A stretch of 35,067 nt of DNA from Moraxellaceae bacterium AER2_44_116 (lineage in GTDB: Bacteria > Pseudomonadota > Gammaproteobacteria > Pseudomonadales > Moraxellaceae). The DNA lies in NCBI GenBank assembly GCA_006546595.1, contig VIAD01000014.1, positions 1 through 35,067 of the forward strand, written 5' to 3'. The notes under the pieces are model-generated. The model ran no database searches, was not told the DNA's origin, and saw nothing but the letters and a program-made list of their open reading frames with translations. The first letter of the stretch is position 1; every line of letters starts with the position of its first letter. Positions 8,871 through 16,379 of the stretch are shown here, piece by piece. A program made the translations under genes and the position numbers.

Positions 8871-9140
8871 GTGTCCTTCGTGTCCCATGTGTCCCGTAAA
8901 TGCTAAAACCTTTGCGGCTCTAGGCTTACAGACGGGACACGACATAGGACATCTATTTTTAAGGCTCGTGTCCTGTGGTGTCCCTCGTGTCCCGTTATCT
9001 CAATGAAAGGTGGTTTTGGGACACATGGGACATGTAGGGACATCAGCATAGTTTTTGGTGTCCTATCTGTGGTGTCCCAGTAGAAGCATTGATACATAAG
9101 TCTTTCAACATCAACGGGACACATGGGACACGCGGGACAC
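8871..9140. repeat. GGGACAC iteron-like field in three inverted pairs
   Basis: GGGACAC or its complement GTGTCCC, with one-base variants, recurs in clusters at 9-10 bp spacing. Complement orientation: 8871, 8880, 8889; 8968, 8978, 8987; 9058, 9072. Direct orientation: 8934, 8946; 9018, 9027, 9037; 9116, 9125, 9134. Each complement cluster is followed by a direct cluster, giving three successive large inverted repeats about 90-97 bp apart. It lies between the element primase and the Cys-rich gene. Iteron-like binding sites or a replication origin is the natural reading. A minus frame through it (8903-9154) is probably a by-product of the repeats. Confidence 0.75.
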
Positions 9141-9165
9141 CATAAAAAGTACATCTCGCAAAATG

Positions 9166-12051
9166 TCAGTTATCGTCTTGCCATAGACGGGTAGTAAAGA
9201 CATAGGCGCGGGTACGGCCAATACTCGGCAAATAGGGTCTTTGTTGTGTTTTGCCGTCTTTATCAGGCTCAACCCAACCCGCTTCTATCAGTACCTTATT
9301 GACTGTTCTGACATCAAAGCCAGCACATATATCGTTGCTATAGACTTGGGGTAATACTGCGTAAATGTCGCCATCTTCGTGCTTACGTCTAAAGCCTGCA
9401 CGGTTGATGACCGTTCTTGGCGTGACAGGATTATCGTCCCAATCGGCAAAACGACTTTCGCCATGTGCTTCAAAAAAGGCGCGTACTTGCGATTTAATGG
9501 CCTGTACTTCTTGATTACCTGTGCCGCCACGTCCTTCTAGCCATGCGTTAAAACACGACACAACGGCCTTGTAAGCCTCACCCTTTGGCCATCCTGTAAT
9601 GCCTTCATTCGTAGCCATTTCACCTGCCGCCGCCACCAAAGCAAAGCGACTCGCTACCCGTAACACTTGCTCGCTTGCACCTTGCTGGACATTGGCTTTA
9701 ATAAATCGCTGTTTGAAGTCTTTTAAGAATTGGCTAATCTCATCGGGTTGTTGCGTAATGGCCTGTAAAAAAGCATGACCCGCGACACCGTAATATTGGC
9801 TCGTGCGTCGGTTTAAGGTGTCCATTAACTCCTTAGCAGTGGCGAAACCATTAAGCTGCTCCACTATCCCCATGCGCTTACCTGCATCGGCGGCAATATC
9901 GACTAAGCGGACTTCTTGGCCTGCTTTGGTCTTTTTGCCGCCATCACGCATCATTTGCTCAAGGCTTAATTCACCTGAAGATAAAAATAGTAGTTTCCAT
10001 GACAGGTTTTTACGCGGGATCAAGCTCTTTTGACTACGAATCTTGCCTTGCTCATTACCCAGCATATACACCGTTTCACCAATGGCTTTGGGGTCTGCTT
10101 GCGCCATTTCATCAAGTACCAACAAACCATCGTTATACAAAGCGGCAATGCCTTCTAAGCCGTTAATGGTGGCTCGCCATGTTTGTTTATAGTCACGGCT
10201 GCCCCACACCGAACAGGCCAAGTGTTGCCCCGTGCTTTTGCCCACCGAACTATTGCCTCGCAAATGAAAGCCGCCACTTTCTTCATGGCCAAGACGGAGT
10301 AACGAACCTGCAAAGGCAACACAAATAGAAAACACTAAACGGGCGTTACCAACACATAGCACCGCCACCTTATCGCGCCATTCGTCTAAGGTGCCGCGTT
10401 GCCGATAGCCATTGATAAAGGATTGTGAGGACTGATAAATCACCACCTCATTCTCGGATTGTTTGCCATAGGTGCGATTAGGGGTAATAAACAATTGTTG
10501 ATACCAGCCTGTTTTATCAACACACAAAGCACGATCAGGCGTGTGATGATTTTGAATGTACTCGGCTAATCTCATGCGAGCTGTAGCGGTAGGCGCGATG
10601 TATAAGCCACAACCGAGTAATTGACCGCGATAATCCGCACCATCGCCTTTGAATAACTCCGCAGGCATTGACCAATAATGCTTATAGTTATCACGATCAA
10701 GCCACTCTAATAAAAAACCGTGTTCTTGATGATCTTGGTTGCGGGTAATGGCTTTAATTTTTAGGACACCACAGACTTGCATGGGTGGCAAATACTTGCC
10801 CTCTTTGCTAATCCCGACAAAGTACACACCACGCTTTTCAGCCACGGTATTATCTTCGTTGAGAAAGAAATACGTGCCTTTTTGGGTGTCTTCTTTGGCT
10901 TGGGTTGCCTGTGTTGTTGACTCTGCTAATGCTAAACTGTCATGGCTGCTTACAGGTGGCGTGTTGATGGCTGCATCTTTCTCGTCAAAGGATGCGGCCT
11001 TTTTACTGTCTATTGCTGCATCAATTGTCATTCTGACTACCTCTAAACCTTGTGCTTGATGCAAGTCGTTAAAATCCTTAAAGCCACTAGGAATGACAAC
11101 TACGCCATTAACTGCTTGTGCGGCTTCAATAGCGGCACGTTGACCGCCACCGTCTGCATCGTTATCGCCACAAATGACGATCAGGTTATGGGGATACTTG
11201 GCTTTAACGGCTTTGGCTGCTTTGAGTAATTGGCTTTTGCTGATTGCCGCTAAAACAGGATAGTCCGTCGCTTCATAACAACTGATTGCATCGGCTATGC
11301 CTTCGGTGATTAACACCACACTAGGGCTAGTCCAGTCGCCTAAACGGTAATACGCACCCATCACCACAGGCTTACCGATTAACCAACGGGCGTATTTATT
11401 CTTATCATCGGGTACACCATCAAACACCTGTAAGGCAACTTGGTCACCGTCTAATGTTTCTAAAATCGCCACCGTCAACACACTCTCAAAGCCATAACAA
11501 ACCGTCACCGCTCGTTTAGGCTCACTTGGGTCTATGGGTAAGCTAAATTGATGTATATCGGTGGCGGTAATGCTGAGTAAGTTATGACTGCCTATGCCTT
11601 TAGCCACACAATAAGGCGGCTCTAGCATCGGTTGTTGACACTGCTTGAGGATGTTGGCCACTAAAGGAATAAAGGCTTGTGCGTGCGCTATTTCAGCTTT
11701 GGCGGCTTGTTCTAGTAAGGCTTTACGCTCTTTGTCCGATTCCGTCATTCTGCGTTTACGGTCGGCAATGGCTTCGGGTGTATCGTCTTTAGTGTCAATC
11801 CATGCACCTAAATCTTTGGCCGCCTCGATGGTATCTAGGCCATGTTTGAGCTTGTGAAAATCCAGTACATCGCCACCGCTTACACCGCAACCAAAGCAAT
11901 TAAAACGCCCTGTAATCAGGTCTAGGCTAAGGCTTGGGCTTTTGTCGTGATGAAAACAACATGGGACAAGGTTTTTACGTTTACGGCCTTTAAGGGTAAA
12001 TACGCTGTGGTAGTAGCTATCCGCATTGGGGAGTAATGAGAGGTCAAGCAT
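9166..12051 (-). CDS. Primase-helicase: CHC2 zinc finger, TOPRIM, DUF927 ATPase
   Basis: This 961-residue replication protein belongs to a mobile element. A CHC2 zinc-binding domain covers about residues 30-55 (PCCFHHDKSPSLS, then FNCFGCGVSGGD). A TOPRIM domain follows at about 245-330 (VVLITEGIADAISCYEA, VICGDNDADGGGQRAA), giving the acidic residues for primer synthesis. After a polar linker, the DUF927 domain starts near 395. It carries Walker A GNSSVGKS at about 598 and Walker B LLVLDEMA at about 639. The layout matches fused primase-helicases of integrative elements and satellite phages. An RBS (GGGGGTG) precedes the ATG, and the upstream gene overlaps by 8 bp. It would prime and unwind DNA at an element origin, perhaps the GGGACAC field just downstream. 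Confidence 0.9.
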   Translation of the reverse strand: MLDLSLLPNADSYYHSVFTLKGRKRKNLVPCCFHHDKSPSLSLDLITGRFNCFGCGVSGGDVLDFHKLKHGLDTIEAAKDLGAWIDTKDDTPEAIADRKRRMTESDKERKALLEQAAKAEIAHAQAFIPLVANILKQCQQPMLEPPYCVAKGIGSHNLLSITATDIHQFSLPIDPSEPKRAVTVCYGFESVLTVAILETLDGDQVALQVFDGVPDDKNKYARWLIGKPVVMGAYYRLGDWTSPSVVLITEGIADAISCYEATDYPVLAAISKSQLLKAAKAVKAKYPHNLIVICGDNDADGGGQRAAIEAAQAVNGVVVIPSGFKDFNDLHQAQGLEVVRMTIDAAIDSKKAASFDEKDAAINTPPVSSHDSLALAESTTQATQAKEDTQKGTYFFLNEDNTVAEKRGVYFVGISKEGKYLPPMQVCGVLKIKAITRNQDHQEHGFLLEWLDRDNYKHYWSMPAELFKGDGADYRGQLLGCGLYIAPTATARMRLAEYIQNHHTPDRALCVDKTGWYQQLFITPNRTYGKQSENEVVIYQSSQSFINGYRQRGTLDEWRDKVAVLCVGNARLVFSICVAFAGSLLRLGHEESGGFHLRGNSSVGKSTGQHLACSVWGSRDYKQTWRATINGLEGIAALYNDGLLVLDEMAQADPKAIGETVYMLGNEQGKIRSQKSLIPRKNLSWKLLFLSSGELSLEQMMRDGGKKTKAGQEVRLVDIAADAGKRMGIVEQLNGFATAKELMDTLNRRTSQYYGVAGHAFLQAITQQPDEISQFLKDFKQRFIKANVQQGASEQVLRVASRFALVAAAGEMATNEGITGWPKGEAYKAVVSCFNAWLEGRGGTGNQEVQAIKSQVRAFFEAHGESRFADWDDNPVTPRTVINRAGFRRKHEDGDIYAVLPQVYSNDICAGFDVRTVNKVLIEAGWVEPDKDGKTQQRPYLPSIGRTRAYVFTTRLWQDDN

Positions 12052-12340
12052 GATTCACCCCCACAACATAACGACCAATATCAGTACTTAACACAGAGGC
12101 CGTAGTACGGCACTCCTGAGCTATTTTCGACGCATTAACGGCTTGCTGATAAACAAGGTAGGCAATACAAGGGTGAGCATTGGAATAAGCAATAGCGGCT
12201 TGTTTGGCTTCGGCTTCGCTGTTGAATAATGTGCCAACTACATGAAAGGCTGACACAAAAACATCATCACTGGGTAAGTAGCAAATGGCAGTCCAACGAA
12301 TCAGGGATAAAGTCACGTTTTTAAGAGTGTGAGTCGTCAT
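12044..12340 (-). CDS. Hypothetical small element protein
   Basis: 98 residues, no recognised domain and no signal peptide or membrane segment. It overlaps the following primase by 8 bp and the preceding small gene by 4 bp (ATGA), so it is clearly part of the same translationally coupled operon. Function unknown. Confidence 0.6.
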   Translation of the reverse strand: MTTHTLKNVTLSLIRWTAICYLPSDDVFVSAFHVVGTLFNSEAEAKQAAIAYSNAHPCIAYLVYQQAVNASKIAQECRTTASVLSTDIGRYVVGVNHA

Positions 12341-12534
12341 TTTGCACCGCCATTCTTTTTAGCGGCTTGATCGGCTTGACTCATGTGTTGTAGTGCGGCT
12401 TGTGCCATTGTAACTTGTGTTTGAATTGACCAAAGCAAATTAACAATAATGGGGTGAGACATCGTGAAGCCTTCTTTTAAGTCACTACCATCACTGGAAA
12501 GACTCACAAGTGTTGCCTCTGCCATTGATAACAA
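12337..12534 (-). CDS. Hypothetical small element protein, probably 5'-frameshifted
   Basis: Starting at TTG 12534 (or ATG 12525) it encodes about 65 residues, mostly helical (VNLLWSIQTQVTMAQAALQ). The same frame stays open upstream for about 25 more codons (VSPDTFFIPHPNANGDSAYD) and reads like real protein, but has no ATG, GTG or TTG before an in-frame TAA near 12613. The neighbouring 51-codon frame (12596-12751) ends exactly there, so the two look like halves of one gene of about 135 residues split by a +1 shift. Function unknown. Confidence 0.5.
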   Translation of the reverse strand: MLSMAEATLVSLSSDGSDLKEGFTMSHPIIVNLLWSIQTQVTMAQAALQHMSQADQAAKKNGGAK

Positions 12535-12595
12535 CGACGTGACAGCGTCATAGGCACTATCGCCATTGGCATTAGGGTGAGGGATAAAGAACGTG

Positions 12596-12751
12596 TCAGG
12601 CGAGACACTGGTTTAAGGCATTGGCGCAATTCCCAATGGTTTCAGAGAGTGCCGATACCGATACGGGATGTTCGGCGTTAAGGGCTGATAAACATTTTTT
12701 TAACGCGGTTTCGACTTGGGATAAGCAAGGCGCGAGATTTTGAAAGGACAT
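12596..12751 (-). CDS. 51-residue small ORF, likely N-terminal half of a split gene
   Basis: ATG at 12751 lies 2 bases after the stop of the AlpA-like gene and has an RBS (GGTGGC) inside it. The protein (MSFQNLAPCLSQVETALKKC to ANALNQCLA) is helical with four Cys and ends at TGA 12596. Coupling to the upstream gene supports expression. A +1 shift just before its stop would join it to the next frame. Not recognised. Confidence 0.5.
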   Translation of the reverse strand: MSFQNLAPCLSQVETALKKCLSALNAEHPVSVSALSETIGNCANALNQCLA

Positions 12752-12753
12752 GA

Positions 12754-13068
12754 TTAAGCCACCTCGCCAGTATGGTTACGGGTTTGGGCTTCTAGCCATG
12801 CTTTTAACTCAGAAATGCGATAACGCACATTACGGCCAACTTTAACGTAACGGGGGCTTTTGCCTGTGCTACGCCAGTTTTGAAGGGTCAAATAGTTAAC
12901 GCCAAGAATGTCGGCTGCTTGTTTGTTATCAACAAGGGTTAAGTCATCCCCACGAATGGGGGTGACTTTATCGGTGGTAGGCATAACGGATTGTCCTTTA
13001 GAATTTTTGAAGGACTCTAAAGATATACCGTTATTTGTGGTGGTTTTGGCAAGGTTACAGGTTTGCAT
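12754..13068 (-). CDS. AlpA/excisionase-like helix-turn-helix regulator
   Basis: About 104 residues from ATG 13068; an in-frame TTG at 13074 is less likely because GGGG is well spaced to the ATG. The C-terminal 60 residues form a MerR-like HTH_17 domain: DNKQAADILGVNYLTLQNWR, then KSPRYVKVGRNVRYRISEL and KAWLEAQ. Such proteins act as excisionases or as activators of integrase and replication operons in P4-like islands. It heads the operon 51-aa gene/small genes/primase and has its own promoter and paired palindromes upstream. The N-terminal 40 residues are a polar tail. Confidence 0.82.
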   Translation of the reverse strand: MQTCNLAKTTTNNGISLESFKNSKGQSVMPTTDKVTPIRGDDLTLVDNKQAADILGVNYLTLQNWRSTGKSPRYVKVGRNVRYRISELKAWLEAQTRNHTGEVA

Positions 13069-13071
13069 GGA

Positions 13072-13095
13072 CAAGCCCCAATTAGGTGAGGCTTG
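13072..13095 (-). promoter_or_regulatory. Hairpin covering the RBS of the AlpA-like gene
   Basis: On the minus transcript CAAGCCTC (13095-13088) can pair with GGGGCTTG (13079-13072): eight pairs with one G-U, and an 8-base loop. The GGGG is the presumed Shine-Dalgarno sequence, so the stem may limit translation. Confidence 0.4.
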
Positions 13096-13097
13096 CT

Positions 13098-13125
13098 ATT
13101 CTAGGCATATTTTTTAGGGGTTCAA
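13098..13125 (-). promoter_or_regulatory. Sigma70-type promoter of the AlpA-like operon
   Basis: On the minus strand TTGAAC (13125-13120) and TAGAAT (13103-13098) are separated by 16 bases, about 30 bp upstream of the ATG at 13068. Confidence 0.6.
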
Positions 13126-13129
13126 TCAG

Positions 13130-13160
13130 TCTGCTAGCAGAGTATATGGTCTGCTAGCAG
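13130..13160. promoter_or_regulatory. Two CTGCTAGCAG palindromes 20 bp apart
   Basis: The perfect palindrome CTGCTAGCAG occurs at 13131-13140 and 13151-13160, just upstream of the -35 box at 13120-13125. Spacing of 20 bp (two helix turns) puts both on one DNA face, as for a dimeric regulator. The upstream position suits an activator. Confidence 0.65.
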
Positions 13161-13173
13161 GCATGATGCTTTT

Positions 13174-14034
13174 TTAAGCTATTTTTGTTTGTATTGATAA
13201 TTTTTCTAAGCGTTCGTTTTTGTACGCACTTATATATTTTAGTAATGTATTAAAAGAGACTCTAAAAATATCAAGCTTAAATAAGTCACCAGCTATTTTA
13301 TTAGCAGTATTACCCATAACATATTTATCATTTTTATGCAGCCAATCATTAACTCTAGCTTGTTCTTTGTAATCTTTAGCGTGTGATTTTTTAGCCGCCA
13401 ATGATTTTGATTGAGATATGGCTTTTTTACCTGCTTTTTCAAGCTCCAAATTATGATTATCTTTTAATTGCTTATTTTCAAACTCCAAAGCATCGTTTTT
13501 AATAATCAATTTTTCGGTGTGGCTTAATTGCTCGGCATAGGCAATACATTCGCAAGCTGAATAAATAAAATCAAACGATTGTTGAGTTTGCTCAGTGCGA
13601 AACGCTGCTTTTTCTGACTCACTTAAACCTTTAGGTGGTGAGCCTGTCGCCGTAAGGTGTGCAATCGCCACATAGCGAACACTAAAAACTGAAAAATAAT
13701 CACACATTGTTGCTGTGGATGTAATATCGCTTATATTTGGGTAATCGTAATCATACAAACAGTATTTAAGTAACTCTTTTTTATTATTTATATCTAATTT
13801 TAATACCGTTGCCATGTGGCGGTGATAATTACCTCCGTGCTGCGCTTTTAACTCATTTGTAAAGTCGTCGATAACACACGTTATATTGTCATCAATAATC
13901 TCTATTTCTTGGTTATCTCGCCGACCTAACAAGGCTCTAGCGCGAGTAATTAAATCGGCGCATTGCTTAGGGTTTCTAGGTAATTCAATTAGGCTATTTA
14001 CAAACTTTAATAAATGGCTTTTATAGTCAGTCAA
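13174..14034 (-). CDS. Hypothetical coiled-coil protein of the element
   Basis: About 286 residues from TTG 14034, chosen because AAGGGG lies 7 bases upstream. A longer frame from TTG 14085 adds 17 repetitive-looking codons. The N-terminal part is globular and unrecognised. Residues around 185-230 form a polar coiled coil (FENKQLKDNHNLELEKAGKK), and the C-terminus is Lys-rich with a possible HTH-like helix pair (ANKIAGDLFKLD, then FNTLLKYI). It is AT-rich relative to its neighbours and stands alone upstream of the AlpA-like promoter. Function unknown; a DNA-binding role is only a guess. Confidence 0.6.
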   Translation of the reverse strand: MTDYKSHLLKFVNSLIELPRNPKQCADLITRARALLGRRDNQEIEIIDDNITCVIDDFTNELKAQHGGNYHRHMATVLKLDINNKKELLKYCLYDYDYPNISDITSTATMCDYFSVFSVRYVAIAHLTATGSPPKGLSESEKAAFRTEQTQQSFDFIYSACECIAYAEQLSHTEKLIIKNDALEFENKQLKDNHNLELEKAGKKAISQSKSLAAKKSHAKDYKEQARVNDWLHKNDKYVMGNTANKIAGDLFKLDIFRVSFNTLLKYISAYKNERLEKLSIQTKIA

Positions 14035-14159
14035 TTTTGCGCCCCTTAAAACGCCACCCCTTAAAAATAAATAACCACACCACAAGGTAAGTGTGGCCTT
14101 GTTTTCGCCCCGTCGGGCTAGGTGTGGTAATGTGGTTGAACTGCTGTAGTTGTCAGGGC

Positions 14160-14435
14160 TTAATACACAGTGTCGTGATCGCCAATATCGACAGGCACAA
14201 TCTCGTTATCGACCATTAAAAAGTACAACACAATGTGATAGCTCAAGTTAATAAATATGCTATGACATTCACTTAAACGGCCTGCTAACTTGTGCAAACG
14301 AAATGAAGGGTGCAGTGGATTACTCTCCAGCAATTCAATCGTCTTTTGATATGTATCTATTAAACTGGGGTGCTTTTTTAAGAACCTACCCGCCTTTTTG
14401 TTGTAGGCAGCGGTATATGTGACTTTGTAACTCAT
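14160..14435 (-). CDS. RelE/ParE-superfamily (YafQ/RelE-like) toxin
   Basis: This 91-residue basic protein has the RelE-superfamily outline: YTAAYNKKAGRFLKKHP, a helix IDTYQKTIELLESNP, LHPSFRLHKLAGRLSECHSI, and beta strands NLSYHIVLYFLM then EIVPVDIGDHDTVY. Members usually cut mRNA on the ribosome. The C-terminal His and Tyr could serve catalysis. It overlaps the antitoxin stop by 4 bp, the usual antitoxin-first order. It probably stabilises the element. The family is clear; the exact target is not. Confidence 0.85.
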   Translation of the reverse strand: MSYKVTYTAAYNKKAGRFLKKHPSLIDTYQKTIELLESNPLHPSFRLHKLAGRLSECHSIFINLSYHIVLYFLMVDNEIVPVDIGDHDTVY

Positions 14436-14689
14436 GGCAACGCCAACACACGGCTAACATGGTCGGCTGCACTTTCTTGAACAAAGTTGCCATTAACAAG
14501 GTCGCGTTTAGCTTTCTGTAAAGCTACCTCAAGTTCACAATCCCGTAAATGGTCATAATGCTCAATCGTCATCACCACATATCTAGGCTTGCCGCGCACC
14601 GTGATAATCGCCTCATCTTGGTTATTAAGACTCTCCTCAATGATAGAGATTCCTTTTGTTTTTACGTCGTTGGCGGTAATGGCAAGCAT
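14432..14689 (-). CDS. Phd/YefM-family antitoxin
   Basis: 85 residues. The N-terminal Phd/YefM fold, MLAITANDVKTKGISIIEES, is followed by AIITVRGKPRYVVMTIEHYD, the typical strand-loop with a conserved RGKPRYV. The acidic C-terminal tail (from about residue 52) would wrap the toxin. It has its own promoter (TTGTTG-17-TAGAAT) and a perfect inverted repeat AATAG-CA-CTATT just before the gene, the expected site for autoregulation with the toxin. Confidence 0.87.
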   Translation of the reverse strand: MLAITANDVKTKGISIIEESLNNQDEAIITVRGKPRYVVMTIEHYDHLRDCELEVALQKAKRDLVNGNFVQESAADHVSRVLALP

Positions 14690-14701
14690 AGCAAAAGCCC
14701 T

Positions 14702-14713
14702 AATAGCACTATT
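14702..14713. promoter_or_regulatory. Probable toxin-antitoxin operator
   Basis: AATAGCACTATT is an inverted repeat (5-bp arms, 2-bp centre) between the -10 box and the antitoxin RBS, where binding by the antitoxin would block transcription. Confidence 0.55.
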
Positions 14714-14722
14714 GATAGAGCG

Positions 14723-14751
14723 ATTCTAGGCTTATAGATGACTAACAACAA
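14723..14751 (-). promoter_or_regulatory. Toxin-antitoxin promoter
   Basis: On the minus strand TTGTTG (14751-14746), 17 bases, then TAGAAT (14728-14723), upstream of the antitoxin ATG at 14689. Confidence 0.65.
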
Positions 14752-14826
14752 GCTACAGTGAGGTACAGTGCGTACACTTGTGTCGCGTGATTTAATACGC
14801 CATAAACTGTCGCGCAACTTTTCAAA

Positions 14827-15150
14827 CTAGCTAAGAAACCGCCCTACTTTGCTTTCTAAGAGACTGATTAGCTCTGGCTGCATGTAATCATAATCGTCAG
14901 GAATATCAAGGCACACCACACGTTTACTTTTTATATGGCTACCAAATTTTTTGGATAATTTATTTCGGTGCGTCTTTTCCATGACAAAAATAATGGATCC
15001 CCACTCTATTTGCTCAACGGATAACGGCACAGTCGCATCTACGTTAATACCTGCCGAATCTGTTTCTACGCCTGACCACGTTGAAAACACATGCTCTGCC
15101 GTGGGACTTCTGAGCTTATTTTGACTGCATATAAATAATGCTTTTTTCAT
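14827..15150 (-). CDS. Low-molecular-weight protein tyrosine phosphatase-like protein, copy 1
   Basis: About 107 residues from MKKALFICSQNKLRSPTAE; an in-frame ATG five codons upstream (15165) is less likely. CSQNKLRS satisfies the C-x5-R phosphatase loop near the N-terminus, and VCLDIPDDYDYM supplies the Asp-rich general-acid region. It is shorter than classical low-molecular-weight phosphatases (about 150 residues) but matches a small stand-alone family. A near-identical copy lies at 32044-32367. It is co-oriented with the upstream DUF1016 nuclease and integrase. The substrate is unknown. Confidence 0.8.
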   Translation of the reverse strand: MKKALFICSQNKLRSPTAEHVFSTWSGVETDSAGINVDATVPLSVEQIEWGSIIFVMEKTHRNKLSKKFGSHIKSKRVVCLDIPDDYDYMQPELISLLESKVGRFLS

Positions 15151-15312
15151 AAAACTTGTGAGCATCCTAAAGATAAAAGTCTATCGTGTATTTATTGGGG
15201 GTGTATAAAATCACAACTTGGCACTTCGGATATGATTAACCCATGTTGCGTTTTCTGCGAACTTTACTCCGAACCTTACTCCGAACTTTCATCATCAATA
15301 ATCGGTTCTTGC
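14832..15312. repeat. Long direct repeat, copy 1
   Basis: About 480 bp repeated at 32047-32529. The central 352 bp (14876-15227) are identical to 32093-32444, while both flanks carry many differences. It covers the phosphatase-like gene, its upstream region and the last codons of the DUF1016 gene. Confidence 0.95.
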
Positions 15313-16349
15313 ATCATTAAGATACTATCATCTGCTAATTCTGCTTCAATTTCGGCAATACTAGGCAAACTACGCCCTAATGCCTCTGGTAAGTCACGTA
15401 ATAACTGATACTCGGCAATCCCTATCGGCTTTTCGATGCCTGATAACGCATATTCCGCCACCAAACGATTTTGCTTTTTACATAACAATAATCCAATCGT
15501 CGGTTTATCATCTTCCGCTTTGATTTGAGCATCCACGGCGGCCAAATAAAAATTAAGCTGGCCTGCATGTTCAGGCTTAAATGCCGTCGCCTTTAGCTCT
15601 ACCACCACATAGCACTTTAGCCTGATGTGATAAAACAAAAGATCAATAAAAAACTCATCACCTGCCACTTCTAGCCGAAATTGCCGTCCGACAAAAGCAA
15701 AGCCTGCGCCAAGCTCTAACAAAAATCGGGTGATATGCCGAATTAACCCATCTTCAATTTCTCGTTCATGGGCATCATTATCTAAGCCTAAAAAATCGAA
15801 AAAATACGGGTCTTTGAGAACTTGATTGGCTAAAGCGGCATGAGGCGCAACCATGCGTTTTTGAAAGTTGGTCACGGCTGAGCCTTGACGAATATACAGT
15901 TGATCTTTGATATTTAGTTCCAGTGTGGTGCGCGACCAACCGTATTGTGTGGTTTGTAACGCATACCACTCTCGCTGTTGAGAGTCATCTATTTTGGTCA
16001 GTAATGTCACAACATGAAACCACGGCAATTGGTCAGCAGGCTGCTGACCAATTAAACCGTTGGGACAGTGTTGGGCAAAAAATCGCATATATTTAAGATT
16101 ACTTGATGACCAGCCTCGCATGTGTGGAAAAGCGTCACGCAAATCACTTGCCAATCGCTCGATGACTTTTGCACCCCAACCTTGCTGCTGTTGTTGCTGT
16201 AATATTTTTTGGCCAATATGATGATAAAGCTGCACTAAGGCTTGATTAACACTTTGCACGGCTTTTTGCTGGGTGTGGCTAATATCGGTTTTGAGTTGAT
16301 TCAACCAATCAGCGTAACCTTCTGGCAATAGAATGGATTTATCACTCAT
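15276..16349 (-). CDS. DUF1016/YhcG-type PD-(D/E)XK nuclease
   Basis: About 357 residues from ATG 16349, preceded by GAGGT; an in-frame ATG at 16361 adds four residues. The N-terminal DUF1016_N region contains YHHIGQKILQQQQQQGWGAK, RGWSSSNLKYMRFFAQHCP and the LPWFHVVTLLTKI stretch. The C-terminal nuclease domain has DEFFIDLLFYHIRLKCYVVVELK (in two parts: the metal-binding Asp in FIDLLFYH and E-L-K in VVVELKA) and GQLNFYLAAVD. Such proteins occur near restriction loci and mobile elements and are presumed DNases. It starts 31 bp after the integrase stop on the same strand. Its last codons are duplicated at 32.5 kb. Confidence 0.87.
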   Translation of the reverse strand: MSDKSILLPEGYADWLNQLKTDISHTQQKAVQSVNQALVQLYHHIGQKILQQQQQQGWGAKVIERLASDLRDAFPHMRGWSSSNLKYMRFFAQHCPNGLIGQQPADQLPWFHVVTLLTKIDDSQQREWYALQTTQYGWSRTTLELNIKDQLYIRQGSAVTNFQKRMVAPHAALANQVLKDPYFFDFLGLDNDAHEREIEDGLIRHITRFLLELGAGFAFVGRQFRLEVAGDEFFIDLLFYHIRLKCYVVVELKATAFKPEHAGQLNFYLAAVDAQIKAEDDKPTIGLLLCKKQNRLVAEYALSGIEKPIGIAEYQLLRDLPEALGRSLPSIAEIEAELADDSILMMQEPIIDDESSE

Positions 16350-16379
16350 GCCACACCTCATTTATACATCGCATTTCTA

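Noticed and set aside
8903..9154. Minus frame of 83 codons with Cys-Pro-rich motifs
   Set aside because: Its odd composition comes from the GGGACAC repeats. There is no RBS, and the repeat structure explains it better.
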